Shown: positions 1 to 7,468, counted from the stretch's first letter. The stretch is 12,313 nt of DNA from Desulfobacula sp. (GCA_018702715.1 JABIYQ010000153.1:1-12313), one strand, 5' to 3'. Numbers and translations: made by a program. The notes: generated by a model not told the origin, from the sequence alone.

Positions 1-299
1 AAGAATCATTCACTCTTTAGATTTGAGGATGGGGGTGGACTAATAGAAGAGCGTTTTATCTATCATTGCCCAAGATTTCAAAATAGCCATAACGTTTTTC
101 AATGATTGATAAAATGTGTGAACTGAATGTTAAGGTAGGGCGCTATGGGGATTATATAATTTGCTCTTGATTAATTAATCAAAAATAATTTTTCAGCAAC
201 AACTTTTTGTTTCGGGAAAACGATTTCCCCATTCTTTTCTGTAAATGATACCCATCTGAGAATGTATATTTTCCATTTATTTTCATCTCATTTTTTGTT
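1..299. other. Gene-free left flank
   Basis: No gene can be supported here. The strand is strongly A+T-rich. It holds a perfect 16-bp palindrome TTGATTAATTAATCAA at 167-182. It also holds a small hairpin, GGGAAA (214-219), loop ACGA, TTTCCC (224-229), followed by a broken T-rich tract; this could be a weak terminator reading rightwards, but the T run is poor. A frame open from base 1 to a stop at 103-105 (34 codons) could be the tail of a gene from outside the window, but is short enough to be chance. Confidence 0.5.
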
Positions 300-303
300 T
301 TAG

Positions 304-340
304 ATATAACTATCCGATGTCGCTAATGTGGCGATTTTTG
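304..340 (-). other. Candidate ori end of the IS91 element
   Basis: Read on the minus strand, this carries TCGC-CACATTA-GCGA (hairpin with 4-bp stem, 7-nt loop; plus strand 321-335) followed shortly by CGGATAG-TTAT (306-316). It lies about 30-60 bp past the transposase stop, the position where IS91-type elements keep their replication origin end, which is known to contain small hairpins. The heptamer CGGATAG recurs in the palindrome at the opposite end of the element (2452-2467). Function is inferred from position and structure only. Confidence 0.45.
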
Positions 341-368
341 CTGTCATGCACTTCCATTAAAATCGTTA

Positions 369-1541
369 TCAGGAAGAATTTAAAAATTGATTTGGTAACC
401 CTCTAATGATCGTCATTTTCCCTTTTTTACAAATTGGACAACAAGAAATATCCTGACCTGTTAAACGCAGCATCATTTCAAGGACAGTCTCTTTTGTTTT
501 TTCTTGCAAAGGCATATCAGAACCAATGAATTTTCGTATCAGATTAATCGCCTGTTTTTTATTCCTATGTGATAAAAATCCAAAATATCGAATTTTCATA
601 AAATTTTCTGGAAGCACATGAAGTAAAAATCTCCGGATGAACTCATGCGATGAGATAGTCATGGTTTTGATCGCATCATTATCCGCCCTGTCCTTATAAT
701 CAAAACTGATTTTATTGTTATCAATGGATTTGATCCGATTGTTTGATATGGCTACCCGATGTGTATATCGACCAAGATATTCAAGTACCTGTTCGGGACC
801 GGCAAAGGGGCGTTTGGCATAGACAATCCATTTAACTTTGAAAAGAGAATCAAGCAGTGAAGTAAACCTTTTCATGAATTTATATGGTGCTGTTTTCCCC
901 GGGAAGATCAACTCGTCGTTTAAATAGGCTTTTTCAAAAAATCGCAGATATCTTTTTTTAAATTCTTTTGCCATAGACGCAGCTTTAAACAGGAAAGAAT
1001 TTTTTGAAGGAATCCATCGTTTTTTGTCAAAAGAAAGCGCACCTCCTGCGACAAGACAATGAAGATGAAAGTGATCGGTAAGCTTTTGTGACCAGGTATG
1101 AATCACACCAATAAATCCAACCTGACCCTCAAGTCTCCACTGTGGATCTTTTGCAAATACCTGTAGTGTTTGGTTCACAGCAGCAAATAAATTGCTCAGC
1201 ATAACTTTTTTGTTTGTCAATATAATCGGGTTAAGTTTATGCGGCAGGGTAAAGACCATATGAAAATAATTACAGGGTAACAGATCAGCCTTTCGATCAT
1301 TAAGCCACTTCTCCTTGACCATGGTCTGGCATTTTGGACAATGCCGGTCCCTACAGGAGTTATAGGCAATCCTTTCAAAATCGCATTGATCACATTGTTC
1401 GATATGCCCTCCTAAATGAGCTGTTCGGCAAACTGAAATATTGTGCATAGCCTTAAGCTTTTTAAAAGATAGAACATTTTCTTTTTGATAATCCTTGCCA
1501 TAACGACGAAAGATATCTCCAACCTCATATTTATTTTTCAT
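369..1541 (-). CDS. tnpA: IS91-family HUH transposase
   Basis: 390-residue single-strand transposase of the IS91/ISCR type, which nicks DNA and links its 5' end to a tyrosine. The N-terminal zinc-binding domain is clear: C50-x2-C53, C63, and H67-C68-x2-C71. The HUH metal-binding motif is HFHLH at 157-161. The catalytic tyrosine should lie in YLGRYTHR (255-262), most likely Y259. A second small zinc knuckle, CCPIC, is at 367-371 near the C terminus. Length fits the family and the frame is intact, so the protein may still be active. The start is set by AGGAGGG six bases upstream of the ATG. It follows a broken recombinase gene on the same strand by 30 nt, as in IS91 elements with two genes. HUH family assignment is firm; the exact subgroup is not. 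Confidence 0.93.
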   Translation of the reverse strand: MKNKYEVGDIFRRYGKDYQKENVLSFKKLKAMHNISVCRTAHLGGHIEQCDQCDFERIAYNSCRDRHCPKCQTMVKEKWLNDRKADLLPCNYFHMVFTLPHKLNPIILTNKKVMLSNLFAAVNQTLQVFAKDPQWRLEGQVGFIGVIHTWSQKLTDHFHLHCLVAGGALSFDKKRWIPSKNSFLFKAASMAKEFKKRYLRFFEKAYLNDELIFPGKTAPYKFMKRFTSLLDSLFKVKWIVYAKRPFAGPEQVLEYLGRYTHRVAISNNRIKSIDNNKISFDYKDRADNDAIKTMTISSHEFIRRFLLHVLPENFMKIRYFGFLSHRNKKQAINLIRKFIGSDMPLQEKTKETVLEMMLRLTGQDISCCPICKKGKMTIIRGLPNQFLNSS

Positions 1542-1571
1542 TCTTGTCCCTCCTGATTCTCGTACAGACAG

Positions 1572-2419
1572 TCAAGAGGGCTTTTGCATTCTGTAATTCT
1601 TTCTTGTACCAGGTGAAGATAACCTAAAGGTCACGCGTAAATTGAGGGTGGTTTTTATGGAAGAATGACCAAGGAGTCGTTTGATGGTGAAAAGATCTGT
1701 TCCCTGGGTAAGAAGGTGGGTTGCAAAGCTATGCCTGAGCGTATGTATCCCTTTGCCTCTTTTTATGCAGGCTTTTTTTTTGCGATGTTATAAGCATCGC
1801 TGGCCCCTGAATAACCGATATGTTTTTTTTTATCATAACCGGGGAAAATCCATCTGCCGGGTCTATATTTTTGCCAGTATATTCTGAGTTCATCGAGCAA
1901 ATGCCTGGATAATACTGTGTAACGATCTTTTTTACCCTTGCCTTGTTCTACTCTGATCATCATTCTGGAAGGGTCACTTTCAATATGTCTGGGTTCAAGT
2001 CTTACAACCTCGCTGATCCTAAGGCCTGCACTGTATACTGTTTTAAGCAAAGTTCTGTGTTTAAGGTTGGCCGCAGATTCAAATAATTTTTTCACTTCTT
2101 CAATACTCAAAATAGTTGGAAGCTTTTTGATTCTTGGCCTTGGGGGCAATTGAAAGTTAGTCTCATCCCAGTGCAGAATATTTTTATAAAAACAAGAAAG
2201 TCCAGATAAATGAACATTGCAACTTCCCCAGGATAGTTTGCATTCTTGAAAAAGATGGAGCAGATATTCCTGAATCTGTTCATTGTTAAGCAAATCCGGA
2301 GATTTGTTGTGAAATTTTGCAAGCCTCTTAACCGCAGCTAAATAATTTTTTATGGTGTAGGGTGAAAGCCGATGAAGAATCATGTGATTGACAAATTGGG
2401 TTCTAAGATCATGCCCCAT
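1572..2419 (-). pseudogene. Frameshifted tyrosine recombinase of the IS element
   Basis: XerC/D-like tyrosine recombinase. The intact reading frame starts at an ATG at 2419 behind AAGGAGG (an upstream ATG at 2461 has no such site) and stops at 1763. It has the SAM-like N-terminal domain (RLSPYTIKNYLAAVKRL) and the first catalytic arginine in SAGLRISEVVRL, then GKGKKDRYT. The frame breaks at nine consecutive A (plus-strand T run 1773-1781). Reading -1 from there restores the rest: HTLRH (1731-1745) and LLGHSSIKTT, ending at a TGA at 1572-1574. The motif where the nucleophilic tyrosine should lie reads TTLNLRVT, one residue short and with no tyrosine (1638-1646). Two independent defects point to a dead gene. 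The broken point is also a classic A-AAA-AAG slippery heptamer, so programmed frameshifting remains an alternative for the first defect. Confidence 0.8.
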
Positions 2420-2451
2420 TGTAATACCTCCTTGATAAAGATCAATAAAGC

Positions 2452-2467
2452 CTATCCGCACGGATAG
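2452..2467. promoter_or_regulatory. 16-bp palindrome at recombinase end of the IS
   Basis: CTATCCG-CA-CGGATAG, a perfect 7-bp inverted repeat with a 2-bp centre, about 33 bp upstream of the recombinase start codon. The half-site CTATCCG also occurs at 310-316 near the other end of the element. It could be the ter-end structure or an operator for the recombinase-transposase unit; the sequence does not decide between them. Confidence 0.45.
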
Positions 2468-2533
2468 ACAGGAGATATTGTAACCCTATTTGGATAAAAT
2501 GGAAAATTGAGCTTGAGTATTTTGGGAGCAGTA

Positions 2534-2646
2534 GGAGATAAGGGGGGCGGTAGCCCATTGCAAGATTTATGACAGGCGTTTCATTTGCGCTTTTTGCAAA
2601 TGACATGACTGGCGGAAATCTTGCGGGCTTTCGCCCCCCGTTCTCC
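2534..2646. repeat. Long nested imperfect hairpin, 113 nt
   Basis: Paired blocks, outside to inside: GGAGA (2534-2538) with TCTCC (2642-2646); GGGGGGCG (2542-2549) with CGCCCCCC (2632-2639); GCCC (2553-2556) with GGGC (2625-2628); GCAAGATTT (2560-2568) with AAATCTTGC (2616-2624); TCATTTGC (2581-2588) with GCAAATGA (2596-2603), closing on a 7-nt loop. The unpaired middle holds a near-identical direct repeat, ATGACAGGCG (2569-2578) and ATGACTGGCG (2605-2614). The GC-rich core stands out from A+T-rich surroundings. It may be a small non-autonomous mobile repeat, a structured RNA or a protein-binding DNA fold. No known RNA family is recognised. Confidence 0.6.
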
Positions 2647-2649
2647 GGC

Positions 2650-3312
2650 AATCTTGTTAAAGACTTTCGTAAGCCTTTGTTCTAAGCCTTAAAAATTTGT
2701 ATTACTTTTTAAATATGGCAAGACCACTTCCGCGCAGCGGTTCAGTTCTAGCCAGTAGTCTCGTCTTTTTGAAATATTTTAATTTGAGAATATTGAACTT
2801 TTAGATCCAAATTTCAAAAATTAATTTTATGGCTAAAAAATTTGAAATTGAAGATACCAGATCTTGTGGTTGGCATTTACAGGAAATAATTGTGACTTCA
2901 CGTTATAATCTGTACCCCAGCCTTGAAACATGACCCCCAATAATTGTTTTGGTAGTCCTCACCCAATTTGAATTTTTACTCGTGGGTGTATATACCATAA
3001 TTACTCACGAGGAAATCTTGCTTCGATTACCCGAAATACACCCGGAGCACCAAAAGTTCGGGTGTAAGTTTCATAGGTCCATAAACAAATGTGAGACAAC
3101 AATTTGTGGAAATTTGACTATTCTAAGCTTTTGGCTATTGAGAAGGGATCGAGGACATTGGGACCAGTGCCTGATAACAGAATAAGCCAACATTGATTTA
3201 AACGATCATCAGATTCAACAAAATAGGCGAATTGAACATCCCAAAATTGAAAATGGAAAAGAAAAGTTTTTGGACACCAGAAATTGTGGTTTGAGGTTTT
3301 CTAAAAAACAGA
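2650..3312. other. Gene-free region with small dyads
   Basis: About 660 bp without a supportable gene. It contains a diverged 21-bp direct repeat (2853-2873 and 3273-3293, 17 of 21 positions equal). There is a stem CTCGTG (2979-2984) with CACGAG (3006-3011), extendable by three pairs including one G-T. Another stem is ACCCGAA (3029-3035) with TTCGGGT (3057-3063). The two stems lie next to each other roughly 300-400 bp before chrB, so they may be decayed ends of old elements rather than part of the chr leader. I see no known riboswitch pattern. Confidence 0.4.
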
Positions 3313-3350
3313 TTGACTTATGTTCACTTGTTACTTATTGTTTGTAACAA
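3313..3350 (+). promoter_or_regulatory. Candidate chr operon promoter with dyad operator
   Basis: TTGACT (3313-3318), a 17-bp spacer, then TATTGT (3336-3341) fits a sigma-70-type promoter 39 bp before the chrB start codon. A perfect inverted repeat, TTGTTAC (3328-3334), 9-bp spacer, GTAACAA (3344-3350), is centred on the -10 box, where a bound repressor would block transcription. ChrB is reported as a chromate-responsive regulator in some chr operons, so it is the obvious candidate to bind here; that link is inference. A second small dyad AATTG-AA-CAATT follows at 3349-3360. Confidence 0.55.
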
Positions 3351-3379
3351 TTGAACAATTAAAATTTAAGGCGGATAAT

Positions 3380-4345
3380 ATGAAAGGTAAACCCCCTGAT
3401 AACTGGTTGCTTTTAATTCATCAGATTCCTCCGAAACCGAATGCTTTTCGGGTTAAAATTTGGAGACGTCTGCAACAAATAGGTGCTGTCTCCATAAAGC
3501 AATCTGTTTATGCAATGCCTGTGTCAGAGGACTCAAGAGAAGATTTGGGTTGGATTCTAAAAGAGATTGTCGATGGCGGTGGTGATGCCTCAATTCTTGA
3601 AGCCAGATTCCTTGAAGGTCTGACCGATCAGCAGATTGTGGCATTGTTTCAAAACGCCAGAAAAACAGACTATGAAAAAATCATCTCTGATGCAGCATTA
3701 TTAAAATCAGATCTTACATCTATACAAAACGACGACACGCTTTTACAGAAAAAGGCACCTGTGGTTTCAAGACTAAAGACACGTTTAAAAGAGATCGCTT
3801 CGGTTGATTTTTTTAATACACCCGAACGGGGATCAGTAGATATCCTTTTAAAGGATCTATCCAACATGATCACAGGAACCAGACGAACAAGTGCGTCATC
3901 AGACACTGATTCTGCAAAACTGAAAGGCAAGACCTGGGTAACCCGACAAAATATATTTGTAGATAGAATGGCTTGTGGATGGCTGATTAAAAAATTCGTT
4001 GATCCAGGCGCAAAATTTTTGTTTGTGCCGGGTAACGCCCATTCGCCAGAACCGGATGAAATTCGATTCGACATGAACGGCGGAGAATTCACCCATGAGG
4101 GAGATAAATGCTCATTTGAAGTCATGGTGGGAAAGTTCTGCAATCAAGACAGAGCAGCAACACTTCTTGCTGAGGTTGTCCATGATATTGACTTGAAGGA
4201 AAGCAAATTCGGACATAGCGAAACAGAGGGTTTAAAGGCCCTGCTGACGGGAATAACCGCCTGTGAGACCGACGACTATGAACGCATAGAGCAAGGCATA
4301 TCGATGTTTGACCATATGTATGCCTTTTTTCACAGGAATCTGTAA
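3380..4345 (+). CDS. chrB: Chromate resistance regulator ChrB
   Basis: 321-residue full-length ChrB. The N-terminal ChrB_N domain covers about residues 7-110 (NWLLLIHQIPPKPNAFRVKIWRRL, then SIKQSVYAMP), a region that resembles PaaX-type winged regulators. A variable linker (about 110-183) leads to the C-terminal ChrB domain, with the family block TWVTRQNIFVDRMACGWLI (185-203), then DPGAKFLFVP, GGEFTHEGDKCSFEVM (234-249) and a final MFDHMYAFFH. Cysteines sit at 199, 244, 254 and 295. ChrB senses chromate and controls chrA; a direct role in resistance has also been proposed. The start chosen is the ATG at 3380 behind AAGG; the frame extends upstream to an ATG at 3320, but that lies in the candidate promoter. 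First gene of a six-gene operon. Confidence 0.92.
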   Translation: MKGKPPDNWLLLIHQIPPKPNAFRVKIWRRLQQIGAVSIKQSVYAMPVSEDSREDLGWILKEIVDGGGDASILEARFLEGLTDQQIVALFQNARKTDYEKIISDAALLKSDLTSIQNDDTLLQKKAPVVSRLKTRLKEIASVDFFNTPERGSVDILLKDLSNMITGTRRTSASSDTDSAKLKGKTWVTRQNIFVDRMACGWLIKKFVDPGAKFLFVPGNAHSPEPDEIRFDMNGGEFTHEGDKCSFEVMVGKFCNQDRAATLLAEVVHDIDLKESKFGHSETEGLKALLTGITACETDDYERIEQGISMFDHMYAFFHRNL

Positions 4346-4393
4346 TAACTCAAAAATCTGACTGCCCTTAACAAAACAGACAAGGAGAAACCC

Positions 4394-4567
4394 ATGAACG
4401 AATATAAAAAAGATAAATGGTGGTACATATATAATTTAGAAAACAAGGTGCAGGGTGAAGAAATTTGCCCGCTGCTTCCCATGGCAGGCGGCAGAAACTG
4501 GCAAAAAGGTCTGGCAGTTTTTTACGGTCCATGCAGCACGGTCACCTTAAGCCATAAAAAACATTAA
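4394..4567 (+). CDS. Small unknown protein, 57 aa
   Basis: Short reading frame with a strong ribosome binding site (AAGGAGA, 6 bases before the ATG), 48 bp after chrB and 17 bp before the next gene, so it is very likely translated as part of the chr operon. It begins MNEYKKDKWWYIYNL and contains CPLLPMAGGRNW and FYGPCSTV, giving two cysteines (25 and 47) and four tryptophans in 57 residues. It has no signal peptide or membrane helix. I do not recognise a family. Two cysteines in a chromate operon would allow a redox or metal-binding role, but nothing proves it. It could also be the remnant of a longer gene, though both its start and stop are clean. Confidence 0.65.
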   Translation: MNEYKKDKWWYIYNLENKVQGEEICPLLPMAGGRNWQKGLAVFYGPCSTVTLSHKKH

Positions 4568-4584
4568 TTATAAGGAGATAAACC

Positions 4585-4869
4585 ATGCCGAAAACAGAAA
4601 AGCATTTTGAAATCAGTATACAGAGAACCGGAAAACCTTATACCGAAGTTCATGAATGGATAGATGACCCCGCACACAAGGATGAGCGCCACGATATCAC
4701 CAAAGTACTGGAAGTGGCGCGCATGTTCGAGGAGAAGTATGGACCAGAAGCGGCCAGAGAGTATGTTCAACATCTTGCCGACGATATCAACGGCAAACTG
4801 GGTCACTTGGTGGAGGATGTCCAGGCAATCGTCGACAAAACATTGTCTTACTTTGGAACCAAAAAATAA
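4585..4869 (+). CDS. Conserved-looking unknown protein, 94 aa
   Basis: Small, soluble, probably helical protein without cysteines. The start at 4585 follows TAAGGAGA. The central block VHEWIDDPAHKDERHDIT (22-39), followed by KYGPEAAREYVQHLADDIN (51-69), has the layout of uncharacterised proteins with an HEW...RH...GxEA...H motif, possibly DUF6915-like; this is a memory-based guess with low confidence. Histidines 7, 23, 31, 36, 63 and 74 could bind a metal. It lies between the 57-aa gene (17 bp before) and the MFS gene (15 bp after), in the chr operon. Function unknown. Confidence 0.75.
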   Translation: MPKTEKHFEISIQRTGKPYTEVHEWIDDPAHKDERHDITKVLEVARMFEEKYGPEAAREYVQHLADDINGKLGHLVEDVQAIVDKTLSYFGTKK

Positions 4870-4884
4870 AATAGGATTATAACT

Positions 4885-6147
4885 GTGAACAGTGGCGGCT
4901 CATTATCGGATAAAATCAGGCATGCAGCAGGAATGCTGGCCCTGAACCGGAGCACCTTGGGTATCTTTGCTATGGTTATTCTGGTGGGTATGGGAGAGAA
5001 AATGGCGGAACGGTTCCTGCCAATTTACTTGATCTCCCTTGGCGGAGGGGCTATGGTCGTCGGTCTTATGCAGGCCATGGACAACCTTCTGTCTGCTGTC
5101 TATGTCTATCCAGGGGGCTATCTGTCAGACAGAATCGGAACAAAAAAATCCCTTCTGGTATTCAACCTGGTGGCGATCACAGGCTTTGGCCTGGTGGTCC
5201 TCATTCCTTCCTGGCAGGCGGTTATCATAGGGGCTGCCCTGTTCATATCATGGTCGGCAATTTCTCTTCCGGCCACAATGAATCTGATGTATAGAATTCT
5301 GCCAGAAAACAAACGGACCATGGGGGTCAGCGTCCATGCCCTTGTAAGACGTATCCCCATGGCTGCAGGACCAGTTATAGGCGGTTTTTTCATTCTCCGC
5401 TGGGGAGAACAGGAAGGTGTCCGCCTGGCATTTGTACTGGCATTTGTTCTGGCAGTCGCCGCGCTGATCTTGCAACAAAAAATGATTCCGGATGACCAAA
5501 GACCGGCAGTGCCAGAGCAAGCCAAGTCATCTGGTTCTGTCTCACACAGCCCCTGGACGATGTTTAAAAAAATGCGGCCAGCAATGAAGAAGCTTTTAGC
5601 TGCCGACATTTTGATTCGTTTCTGTGAGCAAATGCCCTATGCATTCGTGGTGATCTGGTGCATGAAAATCGTTGCCCAGCCGGTTAACGCAATGCAGTTC
5701 GGTTTTCTGACAGCTATTGAGATGACCACGGCGATTCTGGTCTATATACCGGTGGCATGGTTTGCAGGAAACAGTGCAAAAAAACCCTTTGTGATGGTCA
5801 CCTTTGTCCTATTTACGCTGTTTCCGCTGATATTATTGTACAGCCAGAGCTTTCCTTCCCTGGTCTTTGCTTTTTTTGTCAGAGGCCTTCAGGAGTTTGG
5901 CGAACCGACCCGAAAAGCCTTGATAATGGATCTCGCACCTGATTATTGCCGGGGAGCCATGTTTGGGCTCTATTATCTGATAAGAGATTTTTTTGTGGCG
6001 GCTGCTGCACTTATCGGTGCGCTGATCTGGCAGAAAAATCCTGAATTCTGCCTGATCGCCGCTTTTTGTTTTGGTGTAGCTGGGTCTACAGGGTATGCCT
6101 TTTTCGGTACAGATCTTTCCACAGATTCATCAAATAAGGAAATATAA
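4885..6147 (+). CDS. MFS transporter of the chr operon
   Basis: 420-residue major facilitator superfamily transporter of the inner membrane, with about 12 predicted helices in two halves. The MFS motif A lies between helices 2 and 3: GYLSDRIGTKK (78-88), with the conserved D-R-x-G. A hydrophilic central loop spans about 200-238. The translation start is GTG at 4885 with AGGA eight bases upstream; the next methionine (residue 17) lacks a better site. It ends 3 bp before chrA, which implies tight co-translation. The substrate cannot be read from the sequence. MFS genes occur in some chromate-resistance clusters, and export of chromate, a reduced chromium species or a related oxyanion is the simplest idea. 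Confidence 0.88.
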   Translation: MNSGGSLSDKIRHAAGMLALNRSTLGIFAMVILVGMGEKMAERFLPIYLISLGGGAMVVGLMQAMDNLLSAVYVYPGGYLSDRIGTKKSLLVFNLVAITGFGLVVLIPSWQAVIIGAALFISWSAISLPATMNLMYRILPENKRTMGVSVHALVRRIPMAAGPVIGGFFILRWGEQEGVRLAFVLAFVLAVAALILQQKMIPDDQRPAVPEQAKSSGSVSHSPWTMFKKMRPAMKKLLAADILIRFCEQMPYAFVVIWCMKIVAQPVNAMQFGFLTAIEMTTAILVYIPVAWFAGNSAKKPFVMVTFVLFTLFPLILLYSQSFPSLVFAFFVRGLQEFGEPTRKALIMDLAPDYCRGAMFGLYYLIRDFFVAAAALIGALIWQKNPEFCLIAAFCFGVAGSTGYAFFGTDLSTDSSNKEI

Positions 6148-6150
6148 AAA

Positions 6151-7443
6151 ATGAAGTCTGAAATTATTTCGTTTAAGGACGCACTGAAATTTTGGGTAAA
6201 ACTTGGGTTTATCAGTTTTGGTGGCCCGGCAGGTCAGATATCCATCATGCACTCTGAGGTTGTTGAGCGCAGAAACTGGATCAGCGACAATCAGTTCCTA
6301 AGAGCACTAAATTTTTGCATGCTGCTGCCCGGTCCTGAAGCCCAGCAATTGGCCACATACCTGGGGTGGCGTATGCACGGGGTCCTTGGTGGCATTGCCG
6401 CAGGCACCCTTTTTGTCATCCCGTCTATCTTTCTGATGCTGCTGCTCTCCTGGCTTGCAGTGGCCCACATCGACATTCCGTTTGTTGCGGCGGCTTTTTA
6501 TGGAATACAGCCAGTTGTAGTGGCGGTGGTTGTGGAGGCGGTACTTCGTATTGGCAAAAAAGCTTTAAAGCATAACCTTTTTTACGGGTTTGCCGGTGTG
6601 GCATTTATCGGCATTTTCTTTCTTAAACTGCCTTTTCCCCTGATTGTTGCCTCAGCCGCATTGGCAGGACTTGTAATGCAGCGATGGTTTCCAGAGGCGC
6701 TTTGCACCGGATCTTTTAATCCAGATACAAAAGAATGCGTCATGGAGTCTGAGGTTTCTCACATGAAGATCAGATCAAAGGCTACTTTTGGCCATGTGGC
6801 AAAGGTCTTTTTTGTCTGTCTTGGGCTATGGTTTGCCGTTGTGGGCAGTATATGGGGAATTGTCGGCTTTGACAGCACATTGTCCGCCATTGCCTTATTT
6901 TTCAGCAAAGCGGCCTTTGTCACTTTTGGGGGGGCCTATGCTGTTTTGAGTTATATCACCGATATGGCCACCGGAAGCGGATGGCTGACCATGGAGCAGA
7001 TGCTGATCGGGCTTGGGCTGGCTGAATCCACCCCCGGTCCTTTGATCATGGTAACCCAGTATGTGGGATTCTTGGGGGCGTGGAACCTGCCCCAAGGATT
7101 GAGCCCGCTGGGTTCAGGCATTTGGGGCGCTCTGATTACCACCTATGTCACCTTTTTACCCTGTTTTTTCTTTATTTTTGCAGGCGCACCGTTCATCGAA
7201 GCCATGGCCGGAAACCAGAAAATTCAGGCAGCGTTGAAAGGTGTCACCGCCTCTGTGGTCGGGGTTGTTCTCAACCTGGCTGTCTGGTTTGGCTATAAAA
7301 TTTTTTTCCCGGATAGCGGCATAGATCTTTTTGCGATCGCTTCAGCAGGCATATCACTTGTTCTTTTGCAAAAATATCATGTGCCCATCCAATATATGGT
7401 ACCCATTGGGGCTGCGGCAGGCATCCTCTGGAAACTGGTATGA
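6151..7443 (+). CDS. chrA: Chromate efflux transporter ChrA
   Basis: 430-residue two-domain (long) CHR-family chromate transporter, which exports chromate from the cytoplasm across the inner membrane. The first half has FGGPAGQ (23-29), the block HSEVVERRNWISDNQFL (34-50) and LLPGPEAQQLATYLGWRMHG (58-77). The second half repeats the pattern in weaker form: FGGAYAVLSYI (259-269), WLTMEQML (278-285), ESTPGPLI (292-299) and VGFLGAW, reflecting the internal duplication typical of the long form. Multiple hydrophobic segments are seen in each half, with a polar linker near 185-212. The start ATG at 6151 follows AAGGA and lies 3 bp after the MFS stop. All signature residues appear present, so the pump is probably functional. 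Confidence 0.95.
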   Translation: MKSEIISFKDALKFWVKLGFISFGGPAGQISIMHSEVVERRNWISDNQFLRALNFCMLLPGPEAQQLATYLGWRMHGVLGGIAAGTLFVIPSIFLMLLLSWLAVAHIDIPFVAAAFYGIQPVVVAVVVEAVLRIGKKALKHNLFYGFAGVAFIGIFFLKLPFPLIVASAALAGLVMQRWFPEALCTGSFNPDTKECVMESEVSHMKIRSKATFGHVAKVFFVCLGLWFAVVGSIWGIVGFDSTLSAIALFFSKAAFVTFGGAYAVLSYITDMATGSGWLTMEQMLIGLGLAESTPGPLIMVTQYVGFLGAWNLPQGLSPLGSGIWGALITTYVTFLPCFFFIFAGAPFIEAMAGNQKIQAALKGVTASVVGVVLNLAVWFGYKIFFPDSGIDLFAIASAGISLVLLQKYHVPIQYMVPIGAAAGILWKLV

Positions 7444-7468
7444 TTTTAATCATCATAAGGAGACTACA

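Larger units (their letters stand above)
300..2470 (-). mobile_element. IS91-family insertion element with upstream recombinase
   Basis: An HUH transposase (369-1541) preceded on the same strand by a tyrosine recombinase gene (1572-2419), only about 30 nt apart. IS91-family elements with an extra upstream phage-integrase-like reading frame are known. These elements have no terminal inverted repeats or target duplication; they move by rolling-circle replication between a ter end and an ori end. Boundaries are estimates, placed at the two CTATCCG heptamers (310-316 and 2452-2458) that lie outside the two genes. On the transposition strand the ori end would be the left one, after the transposase stop. 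I could not fix the ends to the base because no empty site is visible. Confidence 0.7.

Noticed and set aside
1..105. Frame open from the window edge to a TGA at 103-105 (34 codons)
   Set aside because: Too short, with no recognised motif; may be chance. It could be a gene tail but cannot be supported.
1681..1887. Plus-strand reading frame of 68 codons
   Set aside because: Antisense shadow of the recombinase pseudogene, with no sensible protein features.
2534..2646. Integron attC site
   Set aside because: Size and folded shape are suggestive, but the conserved outer core sites (RYYYAAC and GTTRRRY) are not found at its ends and there is no integron integrase.
2442..2651. Minus-strand reading frame of 69 codons starting MPENGGRKPARF
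   Set aside because: It is generated by the right and left arms of the long hairpin and has no ribosome binding site; most likely translation of a repeat, though such frames are often annotated as hypothetical proteins.
2949..3185. Plus-strand reading frame of 78 codons
   Set aside because: TTG start without a ribosome binding site, low-complexity composition, no recognised motif; runs through the small dyads.
3670..4143. 157-codon frame antisense to chrB (and similar ones antisense to the MFS, ATPase and rhodanese-HD genes)
   Set aside because: Codon-bias shadows of strong genes; sense proteins have clear family motifs and the antisense ones have none.
7331..7468. Longer rhodanese-HD start inside chrA
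   Set aside because: It would overlap chrA by over 100 bp, while the ATG at 7469 has a strong AAGGAGA site at correct distance.
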